A stretch of 64,000 nt of DNA, from assembly GCF_037975245.1 (NCBI RefSeq), contig NC_092569.1:20267001-20331000 (forward strand), in the 5' to 3' direction. The translations under genes were made by a program, and so were the position numbers. Positions 13,301-24,352 of this stretch are shown one piece after another (the stretch's first letter is position 1; each line of letters starts with the position of its first letter). Below the pieces are notes generated by a model. That model searched no databases and was not told the origin of the DNA. It saw only the letters and a list, made by a program, of their open reading frames with translations. Source of the stretch: Apostichopus japonicus. Its lineage: Eukaryota; Echinodermata; Holothuroidea; Aspidochirotida; Stichopodidae.

Positions 13301-15717
13301 TTTGATAATTTGCTTAGGTCATTGTAAATTGGATTCGTTAACCTGTAACCAACTAATATACAATCCCACGTGAAAGGTAATACATACCTTGAGATGGAGT
13401 TGCTTCGGTTGTCAAGTTGACCTCAACAGGAATCGAGTATGGTGCTAACATAGAAAAGAGAAAAATTTATAGTAAACAGAACATCTGATTCAAACTATTT
13501 CAACATTTCCTATTTAAGTAAGTAAATTTGAAGCAATTTTCACCCTGAGGAAATGTTTTCAATGTAAAATATGTCACGTCACAGAACGGTTTTTCCAAGC
13601 TCTAAATTCGTGATAATTATATGACTGGGGCAATTTTGTAATATTACCACGAATAGCAATAGACTCACTTATATTTTTTAGTTCCTTAATGTGGTCCCAG
13701 ATTGCAACATATCCATAACCTCCACAAGTCTCCCCACCTGGACAAGTTATTCCTCCCTCTACACATTGGTGGTCTTCAAGAAACTGAGAGTTGTTTCCGT
13801 CGCGCGGAGACTCGAAGCTACAGAAACATTTGTTTCCTTCTGCTAAGCCAATGAAAGGATAGGCTTGACAACGTTCCATGCATGATCTAAGAGTTAGTTC
13901 GGTAATTGATCCCATGAAATGAAAGTCATGGTCAGTCGTATGGTTCAAGCATCCAAAATAAGTAAAATCTGTAGGAAAACAAAACAGGCCAAGTAAATAT
14001 TTCAGACATTGCAGTCCTGGATTCTGCTGTAAATTTAATTTAAAAGAAGCTTTGTTTTTACTTGTGTTCTAGCCGATATTGTCTACATACGATGTATTGT
14101 TCGTATATCTTCAAGACTCAACTTGATGTGTGTTACTTGTACAGTACTGTGGTTCCTACGAACACTTTATTTAAACAGAAACATCTATGAGTGACTTGCA
14201 ACAACAACATTGGAGCTCTTCGTGACGTGTTTGAAAAAGTTGATTTCATAATAATGTGTTCATAGTTCTTAAAGAAGATCAAATTGACCTCATGTCGACG
14301 AAACAATGAAAGACAATATTTCAGTGACTTACAGTAGCATCAATGCGATGCATTTGTATTTTGTTTTTATGTGTTTGCTCTTAATAGTGTCAATTTAAAT
14401 GTTTTGTCATATTTAACCCACCTTATGTTTTTATATTTAACAACTTACTATTGTAGACCGCCATTGCCTGTTTACCACCACACGTTGGTCCACCTGAACA
14501 CAAAGTATCGCACCGTGTATCTGTAACAGTATTGTAAGCCTGGTATTGACTTCGATCCGTCCCACAATAACAGTAAGATCCATACTGAAGCCCCAATAAA
14601 GTATAGGTATCCACGTCGCATATTCGGGCACAAAGTGAGACCGTTAGATCGGTTCGGATTTTTCTTACATCAAGTACACTGGAATGGTTACTGCTATAGC
14701 AACCAAGGTAGTTCCCACCTGTTGGTAGAATGAAACATGCGGTCACAGAATCATCCTTAAAACAAATTCAAAAAAGGTATTGTAGTAACATGAATACGTT
14801 AACAAGTAACATTCACATTTAGTTTGTTATTTTTACGAATAGATTTACTAGTTAAACTCTAAAAGAACATAATGTTAGAATAACAGAAAGGACAACACAA
14901 ACATTGGAAGGAAACTGACACGTTCATGGTGACGTATTCCGTTAATAATAAGTTTGAAGTAAATATATCCAAAATCTTTGACTGGAATTATAAGAGACGA
15001 AGACACTGTGTATATTTAACAATATTATATCTGATTAGAAAGTTGAAAACATTATTTTGAGATACATACAGATAGTTTCTGTTGATGAGTTGTCGATCAA
15101 TATAACTTAGTGTTTGTTGCTATGACAAGTCTGCAGTACATTTATTTCAAATATATGCTAATTATTGTTTTATACATTATCTTACTTTCACCCAATATCA
15201 TGGTATTTCTTCATTACAACTTTACAGAAACAGATACAACATGTCTTGTGCATTGGTCTTAGTTGTCACGTTAAGGCCTTGTTATTGTAAAAAAGGGCAA
15301 CCTGTGTGAATTAACTCAGTAAACCACGAGTGTTAATACATCTGATTTACTCAAAAAAAGTAACACATTTCATATTTTCTACTTCCAAGGAGTTTCGACG
15401 AAAAACCTCCTTGGGTATTTCAAACTTTTATTTGATACAGAATATCGATTATAGATGTAAAATAGCATTCCTTTTATTCTTGTGCAGTATTTACACGAAA
15501 ATATGAGAGAAAACAAACGTTTAAAAGACTGCCAAAATCTGAGGTTTTACTCCCAGAAAATAAATCATTTGCATAGACTATTTATTATGGTAGGAAATAA
15601 ACGTTTGCTGAGTATTACGTTCATACAACACAAAGATTTTCGTTACTTACCAACTGAACTGACAGCCGATATTCCTACCAAACTCATACACGTCACAAGC
15701 GTTGTTACATAACCCAT
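10323..15717 (-). CDS. WSC-R2: two-WSC-domain transmembrane receptor
   Basis: Six exons on the minus strand: 15651-15717 (signal peptide, MGYVTTLV start), 14449-14718 (WSC 1), 13669-13968 (WSC 2), 13388-13444 (Thr/Pro linker), 12410-12506 (transmembrane) and 10323-10608 (tail). They total 1077 nt, giving 358 aa. Every donor begins GT (GTAAGT, GTGAGT, GTATGT or GTAAAT) and phases run 1,1,1,1,2. Both WSC domains have eight cysteines and start N/T-Y-L/F-GC. The helix is at about residues 241-262 (FITAFLFVVGVLIGGIAG core). The 95-residue tail starts SRWYLTQ, matching TRWWRRA in WSC-R1, and contains DVEYVVESY and ends LYDI; it lacks a clean ITIM. The large final intron carries a TTAA element. The role is inferred: a surface glycan receptor, paralogous to R1 and R3. 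Confidence 0.75.
10986..11956. mobile_element. 971-bp TTAA-flanked element with 18-bp perfect TIRs
   Basis: TCCTGTGAGTAACGCACG at 10986-11003 is repeated exactly in inverse orientation at 11939-11956. Both ends are bordered outside by TTAA (10982-10985 and 11957-11960), the target duplication of piggyBac-type and Kolobok-type transposons. No transposase is encoded, so this is a non-autonomous (MITE-like) copy. It sits in the last intron of WSC-R2. Which of the two superfamilies drives it cannot be decided from the ends alone. Confidence 0.72.
11921..12036. repeat. 22-bp perfect inverted repeat (hairpin) overlapping the TTAA element end
   Basis: GGTTAATCAACGGTCTAGCG plus TG at 11921-11942 pairs exactly with 12015-12036. 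The 72-base loop contains a nested inverted pair, tgcacgatcggg and cccgagtgca, around gggcggagccc. The hairpin straddles the right border of the TTAA element, so it may mark an older element into which, or next to which, the newer one inserted. Confidence 0.65.
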
Positions 15718-16912
15718 ACTTTCCCAAAGCGGACGAGTTTCTGCTTTAAATTTTCTGTTCAGATGTATGAAATATTGTTTTTATTAATTCTTATCGACGA
15801 CAGCGTTGACTTTTGTATTCGTGTGTACAAGCAGTAATGGTCAGGTTTACAAAATGCATACACTCTTGAATGAGAAACAATGCCTAGCACAAAAACTCTT
15901 TACAAATTCTTTATGGATTTGTGTTAATTAGTAACATTTAACGTTTATAGAGTGAATGAATGTTACTGATGTAACAGTAAAACAGACAGTAAATTATTAG
16001 CTAGCTTATATAGTCAGAATAATTATCAAAGCATCGCACAAGGAAATGATGCCTTCTGTCAAGGTTGTCCGACGAGGTCTGATTAATTCCACATACAGTA
16101 AGTTTACGGCTGCTTTTTGGCAGAAGACTGTAATTGCTCTGGCTGGAAATCGTTTCTTCGACAGTTCAATCCAAACGAACCAGTATTTTGCTTTCAAAAT
16201 TAAGAAATACTCCTTTAAGAACTAAATTTATTGGTGTAATCAGCATTTCAGCGGTGCAGAGCTTTTTGGTTTGCTCCTCTTGTTTCGTTGTTTTTTTTTA
16301 GCATGTTAACATTAAGCCTAATTAGGTTTGGTAAAGCTGGGTATGATTTTTCGATGTCAGTTATTATTATGACATGTAAGACAACAACACTCTCGCTGCA
16401 AAATACATTTGTGAATCAAATTTGGTGAAAATAGCATTCAGGAGATCTAGTCTAAACTTATGCTGTTTTTCGGTACTAAATCAATTTAATCAATAAATTC
16501 TGAAACTGACTGAATAATGGCGATTTGCTAAAAGATAACTTGTTTCCTTTTTTTTTTATATATCATCAATTTTGAGTTGAAGATATCAATACAAACATGA
16601 TTGTCAATTAGTAGCAATTGATTCTTGTTTATTGCTTAGTTCGTGATATTTCTTATCAACGTGATTGAAAGAACTTTACACTAAATAAATAAGACAACAT
16701 AAACTTTCGTTGATCGTTATTTCAAAATACTACTCCACAGACGATCTGCCGATTTAAAGCCAAACGAACGTCGTCTTCCATATTTAATCAAAATTGTTAA
16801 TCGGTAGTTGCCAATTCCCGCGCATGCGTACCGATCACGAGCAATGACTTTTAAAGTATGTATAAATAACCTAACAAATGCAATTTTTTTGTATCTGTGT
16901 GTTGCATTGAGT
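15718..16912. other. Intergenic between WSC-R2 and WSC-R3
   Basis: This holds the 5' flank of WSC-R2 and the 3' flank of WSC-R3. A minus-strand AATAAA at 16628-16633, about 280 bases past the R3 stop, is a possible polyadenylation signal. No other gene is seen. Confidence 0.4.
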
Positions 16913-18599
16913 CTACTCCATCGTTGCGTATACTTCGCCTACATCGAAATATATAATAGAATCACAATCCGCATAATATCTATCAGCTTTGTCGATGAAC
17001 GACGCAGATTCAGAACCACACGTTTTTTCCCGATGAGATCTACTGGTATTAACATGATCATCCTTTTTATTAAAAGACAGTGACTTCAGTTTCAGAGATT
17101 TCTTTAACTCTGCTTTACCCACAGTATCTTGTATCGCAGACGGGTTATTATCATCTGCTTGGTAATAGGTAGAATCTCCAGGTTCGTATACTGCTGCTGC
17201 TGAGGTGTCAGTCAAAACTTTAGGAGGATCTCGCTGAAACTTCGATATGAAGAAACTTGTTGCATTTATCAGCTTCGGGCTGTCAGAAATCAAGAGAGAT
17301 ATAAAGGTCAAATATAGTGTTGGGAAGTTCGTTTCGTGAAAGACGTTAGACGTTATTCTGATTACAAAATCCAGGAGGTAGACATATTTCGGTCTATGAT
17401 CACAGAATGGAGTGAATTGCTATATATGATCTACAATATGCAACATTCCGTGTGGAGATATTTATATTTTACTTACCACAATTCGACGAAGCATGAGCAG
17501 ACATGAATAATAAAAGACACATATTTTAGTATATTATATGAATTTACACAGTACCTTAGTGTTAGATATGATGTTACCGATCAAGCTGCAAAGCCAATGC
17601 ACAGAATTCCAATGACAGCAATGAAGAGAAAAACTGAACCGTTTCCCCTGATTAATTTAAGAGAACCATGATTATGATAACAGTTTCTATTTAGAGAAAG
17701 CTTATATTACTACACTGCATTGTGTATATATTTCATTCCTTGCATCTTTTTATTGCTCCGTTCTTTTCAGTATCATCTTTTTTACACATGAGAAGATATG
17801 TGATAGCTGTTGGTGTTATTTTACCATGAACGGATTATTACTACGTAAGATAAATGGATTAAAATCAAATGAAGACATTAGCACACAAAGAATCTGCGTG
17901 CGAAATGACAAGAAGATATTAACTGGAGGACCAAACAGTACAGCTGAGGGCAATTAAAAGGAAAAATCAATTAATGAAAATAATTATTTTAAGCTATCAT
18001 CTTAAGATGGTTGTGTTAAATTAAAATAGAAAGTTCGTCCTCAAAGATAAATTTGAATATATAGCAGAAAGTTATTGTATATCACAGTCGTATAATACAA
18101 AGGTTAAACTAACACTATCACACGTAAGCACAGAATGGCAGGAAACAAGATAATTTTACTTTCAGTTTCCAAATAGATTGAAATGTATATTCCTGGAAGT
18201 AACAGAATACAACTTGTTTAAAGTATATAAAATGAAAGGGACTTTGAAGAAGCCATTTGGTGCAGCCAAAATAATGAATTTCTTGATCATTTCAAAATGA
18301 CAACAAAATTAAAAAACTAGATGAAATGCCATTCGCCCTAAAATTTCCAAATGAGTCATGTAGGCCTTCTACAAAATTCGGCAATATTTGTGAATTTACA
18401 TAATCCTTTTAACAAATCATTGCTTTTCTGTCATAACCGTAGGCAAAGTGAAATTGAAATGTTCATCATCATAAAAATACAACATGTTATGTGTTTTACA
18501 TATTTATGTGTCCTTATTTGTACTCACTTGCAGTGATGTATGACTCATTATAATTGGTATTAACTAACAATTTCTGTGTAGACTTCTGACTTAATGGAT
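16913..18599 (-). CDS. WSC-R3: 3' part of a third receptor (linker, TM, ITIM-like tail)
   Basis: Three exons on the minus strand follow the WSC-R2 pattern: 18528-18599 (24-codon linker, phase 1-1, ending NESYITA), 17578-17647 (membrane exon, phase 1 to 2) and 16913-17279 (tail, 121 codons plus stop). The tail has many tyrosines and ends SIIYFDVGEVYATME; SIIYFDV contains a consensus ITIM (IIYFDV). No WSC or signal-peptide exon is visible upstream before or after the CACTA-like element at 19.4-24.4 kb, so the gene is partial here, either because exons are far away or lost. The membrane exon is odd: in the spliced frame it reads FFSSLLSLEFCALALQL, a poor helix, while a second acceptor 14 nt on gives a strong helix followed by a stop. 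It may be a decaying paralogue. Confidence 0.5.
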
Positions 18600-19437
18600 C
18601 TGAAAGAGAAAAAAAAGGGGTGTATAGAAAAATACTGTTGTAAAAGCTGCTTGTCTGCCTAACTACTAGTTTGATGATTAATCACATATACTTTATTTAA
18701 TTAGTATACTTGTAAAATCAACACTACATAATAAGGTTAAGGCTTATCAATAGCATAATGCTGACGGCCCCATGTATTGCTTATCATATAAAGACAATCG
18801 ACATGCGTTGGTACGTGGTTTTATTATGCTAGACCTAAACTAGGGATGAAACGTTATTCAGCCCACGGTGATGTTAAGAAGATCTTTGGTTTTTAATACG
18901 GCAAAACAACTACAATGGTATACCGTGGTATGTAGATTTCTACATGGCCCACTTGGCCCATGGTACTATGTGATTACATTAGCCGTAGCTAAATTAAACT
19001 TGAAGATATATTACACTCATCAGCAGTGGTGGTTAATAATTCATTTTCTGTTGAATAATTTTCTGACGTGAGACTGTTGTCTGATGACACAATTGAGGTT
19101 ATCCGTTCGTGGTCAGTGGTCCTTCCCTCACCTGAGTGTGAAGCAAAATCCAACTAGATATAACATATCCTTCATGTAAACACCTAACACACCTTACAAC
19201 TATATGTTTGCCTAAAGTTTGGGACAATAAGATAGTATGACACTGGACCGTTACAGAATCGAGAAGAGATTATACACATATGCTAGCAGTTATACACGTC
19301 AATTGATTATATAATGAAGCAGTAAACATGAATCTTCTTTCACGTATATCTATCCTGTGTGAGATCAGAATGATTCGATAGGAGTAGTCGATATAGTTTT
19401 ATCGATGTAAGTCTCTTAGACGATTGACTTCCATCTA
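18600..19437. other. No gene seen between WSC-R3 linker exon and CACTA-like element
   Basis: AT-rich sequence, probably intron of WSC-R3 if the gene continues upstream. No eight-cysteine WSC exon (CGG signature on the minus strand) was found. Confidence 0.4.
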
Positions 19438-20443
19438 CACTGAAAAAATAAACTAGTCAATATTGCCACGGACTAACGTTAAATTAGTCTGTAACGATAG
19501 TCAATGCACACGGACTAGCAAAAATCTTCGTTTCATCGCTGCTTCTTAGTTAGTTTACACTGACTAAGGAAAATATAATCGCAGCTTAGTCGGTGGCGAC
19601 GGACTAAGGTATTTTAACCCATGGACTAAGAACGATACGGACACCCGATTTACGCCATAATCGTAGCTTAGTCGGTGTCGACAGACTAATGTATTTTAAC
19701 CCAATTCGATTCACTTCAATTTGGAAACCGAGAGGCAACGGCAGCTTGCTGGGCTTGGCATAGTTTCATACGATCACTCTAAGCAACTTTCAACCGTAAA
19801 TCACCCAAGAAGGTTTTTAGAAGAATGGAGGTATTAACTGCATCATCGGCCTACCTGTTATTCCTTTAATTTGAAGGTAAACTTAAAGTTAATTGTTAGG
19901 CCACTGGCACTAGTACTGTATTATGGTTAGTGTAACGCTACCGTTGTCACGTTGGCGTTTCGCAATACACAAGTGCAATGACAGTGAGTAGCCTATAGGC
20001 TTCTACTGGGTACTGCAGTGCATTCTCAACACTAAAGTGTGCATCCTAAACACCAATTAACAATGTGTTATGTGTGTATCGGGCTAGATTGAACAGTGGC
20101 ACATAATCTTCTTATTTATTCCCAAACAAATGCTGGAACTATAAGGCTCAATAGTTTATTTGAAGTCTACACTCATTTGGTAAAGATTTCCTGTAATTTC
20201 CCATGTGAATCTAAATGGGTAGGCTTTGTGATATTGAATAAGCAAGGCTAGACCTTCAAACGTACAGTCACAGTAGGCTGAACAAATTATGTTGGCTAGT
20301 CAACGGTATTATATGTTGCGAGCAGTCAGGATGCACGCTTCAGTTCTATTTAACCTTTTCATTTATCATTTTTTAGTATTTAATTTCCGGTCATGCCCAG
20401 GAAACAATTGCGACATTCCTTCACGGTCGACTTGCTTACTGTA

Positions 20444-20980
20444 AGAAGTATTAACCGTTTTTTCTCAGGAAAGCTTGATAGTCTGAAGTTATTATAACAT
20501 GTGCTTTTAGTATACTGCCAAAAGAGTAAGTTGTTGTATTTGCATTGATATTTTATGTAGAAGTAACGGAAAATTGAGTATGTTTAGTTTGGTCTAATTG
20601 CACGTTTTTTTTCTGTCCAATGTAGTGCAGGGTTCACTTGCGCGAATTCAAATTATTCTGTTTATGTATATGTATATGCATCGATTCTTAGATTATGATG
20701 TTTTTTTGAAGAAGAAGTATTAACCGTTTTTTCTCAGGAAAGCTTGATAGTCTGAAGTTATTATAACATGTGCTTTTAGTATACTGCCAAAAGAGTAAGT
20801 TGTTGTATTTGCATTGATATTTTATGTAGAAGTAACGGAAAATTGAGTATGTTTAGTTTGGTCTAATTGCACGTTTTTTTTTCTGTCCAATGTAGTGCAG
20901 GGTTCACTTGCGCGAATTCAAATTATTCTGTTTATGTATATGTATATGCATCGATTCTTAGATTATGATGTTTTTTTGAC
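20444..20980. repeat. 269-bp tandem duplication, two nearly identical copies
   Basis: The sequence starting agaagtattaaccg at 20444 recurs at 20713 with an almost identical copy through to about 20980 (only a homopolymer length difference seen). It is inside the CACTA-like element. The near identity implies a recent duplication or an assembly duplication. Confidence 0.85.
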
Positions 20981-21590
20981 ATTTATTTGTAATTCAAGCA
21001 TATCTGTTTAGTAGCAAAGTTTAAAGGTTAAGATTAATTAGTTTTCTCTTTTTGATCCTAGATTGAATGAAACTCATTGGCGTAAATAATAGATCAGATG
21101 ATACAGTTTAACACAGTTGCTAAAACTCTGGGTATTCTCTAGTCTTCGCCGGTCCATTATATACTTTAGTACTACTAGTAAGACTATATCAAAACGACCG
21201 AAGACAAACTTAGTGTATCAAAGTACTGATTCTCCTCTAGCCTAGGTCTAAACAGGCTTGTTATGTGAGCAAGCAAAATAACAACTAAAAACGATTAGGC
21301 CTATAAATAAGTTGGCTCAGTGCATTTCTGTTTCTAAAATTTTATATTTTTAAAGATCATAAAAACAAACAAAGATTTAGCCCATGTTTTATTATCTCTG
21401 TATTCTGGGCATTTGATTCTGGTTGCAATGGTGATGACACTCTCGTTCAAATTTTCAGCTTTATACACTCTCGTTCAAACTTTGGGATTGTTTTTTGAGA
21501 CTATAGTGGAAGCAAATCTCACATAACTTTGTGGTGACAACTTTATTTTATTTTATTTTCAAATGATGAATACTTTGCTGTTTCTTTCTT

Positions 21591-23669
21591 CCAGCAGGAA
21601 TTGAAAAGCCAAATATCTAAGTCAAGGGTGAGCTTTCCTGTGATGTACGACACCAGTGTGGAGGCAACAACAGAAGAGGAGAACTGTGTTATATATGGCT
21701 TAAAGACATGTGTTAAGATGATATATTGGTACCCTTCGCAGAACGAAAGAGTTTATCCAAGAGTCCAAAAAGCAAAGGAACAAGTACCATAGAGAAAAAA
21801 GATGGAAGAGTGAGTTTGACTATTGTACCCAACTGTTTAATGATATTTAAGATACTTTTCATAACCTGTTTTAAAAAAAAACCCAGTCTAGTATATCATT
21901 TACGTGCAAGCTTCATAAGTTTGGTCAAATTTTCACTGATCTGTAGAGCGGGAGTCCAGAGGGTTTGGTTAGCTGGGAAGGTAACCAATTGCCTGGTACA
22001 TCACAATGTTCACAATGCATTCCTGTATATGAAACCTGATGACTGGCAAACCGACTGTGGTGGATGTGGCTGGGAGAGCAATTTTAAAGTCACCTAATAG
22101 CTAACCTAGAGCAGCTTTCATGGTAACCACATCAAAGTAAGAACAATGTGTCAGGTATGGCCCCAAGAGCAACAAATGGCCATTGCCAGTAATTATTGGT
22201 GGTGGGGTACCCCTGCCAGTGATCTATAATTGACCCCTCACTGCTGACTTAGGTCAGCTCATGAGGTAACCACTTGAAACCTACTGGAAAATGTTGGTTA
22301 GGACTTCAGATACAAGGGATGGGCATTGCCAGTAATTTTTATTGGTGGGGTACCCCTGCTAGTAGACCCCCAATATGCCCATCCCCTCATTGACCTAGGT
22401 GAGCTCATGATTTGACCAGTTGAAACCTACAGGAAAATGATAGGTATCACTTCATATGTAAGGATGGGCATTTCCAGTATTTTATATTGGTGGGCCACCA
22501 CTGCCAGAGTCCGCCAATCCCTTACATATAGAATCCTGTCAATAATTTTCCAGTAGTTTTCAACTGGTTAAATCATGAGCTGACCTAGATCAATGAGGGG
22601 GGGGGGCTTTTTGGGGGTCTACTGGCAGGGGTACCCCACTAATATAAATTACTGGAAATGCCCATCCCTTAGATATATATAGAGTCCTGCCAATAACTTT
22701 ACAGTAGTTTTCAACTGGTTACCTCATGAGCTAATCTAGGTCAATGGGGGATGGGCATTTTGGGGATCTACTGACAGGGTTACCCCACCAATGTAAATGA
22801 CTGGAAATGCCCATACCTTACATATGAAGTGATACCTATCATTTTCCAGTAATTTTTCAACTGGTTATCTCATGAGCTGACCTAAGTCAGTGAGGGAATG
22901 GGCATTTTGGGGGTCTACTGGCAGGGGTACCCCCCCCCCCCCAATATAAATTACTGGAAATTCCCATCCCTTACATATGAAGTGATACCATTTTCCAGTA
23001 GTTTTCAAGTGGTTACCTCATGAGCTGACCTAGGTCAGCCTTGAGGGGTCAATTATAGATCACTGGCTGGGGTACCCCACCACCAATAATTACTGGCAAT
23101 GGCCATTTGTTGCTCTTGGGGCCATACCTGACATATTGTACTTACTTTGATGTGTTACCATGAAAACTGATCTAGGTTAGCTATCAGGTGACTTTAAAAT
23201 TGCTCTCCCAGCCACACCCACCACAGTCGGTTTGCCAGTCGTCTGGTTTCATATACAGGAATGCACTGTGAACATTGTGATGTACAAGGCAATTGGTTAC
23301 CTTCCCAGCTAACCAAACCCTCTGGGATCCCGGTCTATTGGGATCATTATTAACATGATTAACATAATTATTAAGCTTTGAGAAATAACTTGGTGTTATG
23401 CTGTGCAAAGCTAATAATAATTTGGTAAAGCTGCTATTCCTGGCTTATAATTTGAGGGACCTAGATTTAAATGTATACCTCCCAATATGTTATAAAATTT
23501 TAATGTAAATGTATGTTTATGATAATGTGAGTTATCATGTGCTATATCTGTATCTGTGCTTACACGTATATCATATTTTCTGTTCACAGGTCAATAATGG
23601 TGCAGATTTTGGCTTCCTGAAGACAAGTGGGAGGCCATTTGTAGTTAAGAGAAACACTCTTTGTTCGTG
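21591..23669 (+). pseudogene. Gene-like exons carried inside the CACTA-like element
   Basis: Two exon candidates are visible. The first follows a polypyrimidine-AG near 21600 and encodes ..SFPVMYDTSVEATTEEENC.., then in another frame ILVPFAERKSLSKSPKSK..IEKKDGR, ending at a GTGAGT donor (about 21811). The second follows ttctgttcacag at 23592 and encodes VNNGADFGFLKTSGRPF and stops at 23669 (tcgtga). Both junctions are phase 0 and would join. The frame break inside the first exon suggests decay. The fold-back repeat occupies the intron. I do not recognise the protein; it may be a captured host fragment or a remnant of an element gene. Confidence 0.3.
21955..23335. repeat. Nested fold-back element with inverted arms and ~150-bp tandem units
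   Basis: The left arm from about 21950 (ccagagggtttggttagctg) is repeated inverted at about 23310-23330, and similarity continues for over 200 bp inwards on both sides. Between the arms are about six degenerate ~150-bp units (containing ggggtacccc, tcatgagctgacctaggtca and ttttccagtag). Units left of about 22490 point one way and those to the right point the other. The whole is a palindromic fold-back inserted in the CACTA-like element. The end sequence CGGGA..CCAGAGGG is shared by both termini; no clear target duplication was found. Confidence 0.72.
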
Positions 23670-24352
23670 AAGACTTAACTGGTGTCGATTTGGGGTACCA
23701 CTTTAAAACGAAAGTCATGAGGAACCCTTGCCCAAGACTCAACTTTGCATTATTGTGCAGTGCTATACTTTTGCGATTCATGTTTGATCCATTAACTTGT
23801 CTTAACTTTGTTGGAAAAAAAATCAGATTTTCAGATTTTATTTACAGTGATTTCTTCTCTATCTGTCGAAAGTCAGCCTTTTGTAGAGATCAGAAGTTTT
23901 ATCAGAAATAAATACTGCCAACGTACACATTATTTGTGTTTCTTCTGCTCTCTTTTCTTTCAGTGATACTAGTCAGTGAAACTAGTCGGGTTTAATTCTT
24001 TCAGTGAATCTAGTCAGTGCAACTAGTCAGTCGATACCGACTAAGAAAGGTTAGTCGGGAGAGGCACCATCCTGACTAATGTAAAACCTGCTATAAACTA
24101 GTCGGTGGCTCATATAAATTAGTCGGTAAAGACCGACTAATGTCACCAACTAATGTAACTGACTAATAAACATTTACAGACTAAAAAATTGTTGATCGAC
24201 TAAGCTGACGGACTAAGATGACCGACTAAGAAATACAACTGACTAAGGAATAAATTAGTCGGTATAGCAACTGACTAAGGCTATGTTAGTCGGGAGAGGC
24301 ACCAGATGGACTAACGTTTTGTTAGTCGGTGAACCAATTTAAGTTTTCAGTG

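Larger units (their letters stand above)
19438..24352. mobile_element. 4.9-kb CACTA/EnSpm-like non-autonomous DNA transposon
   Basis: The ends read CACTGAAAA at 19438 and its inverse TTTTCAGTG ending at 24352, each flanked outside by TA (possible 2-bp duplication). Both subterminal zones are packed with the motif GACTAA/TTAGTC, often as TTAGTCGG: about ten copies at 19.45-19.70 kb and about twenty at 23.96-24.33 kb, in both orientations. CACTA-type ends plus arrays of short subterminal transposase-binding repeats are the hallmark of the EnSpm/CACTA group. No transposase is recognisable inside. The interior holds a tandem duplication, a fold-back repeat and gene-like exons. The superfamily call is inferred from the ends and could be checked against related copies. 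Confidence 0.65.
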
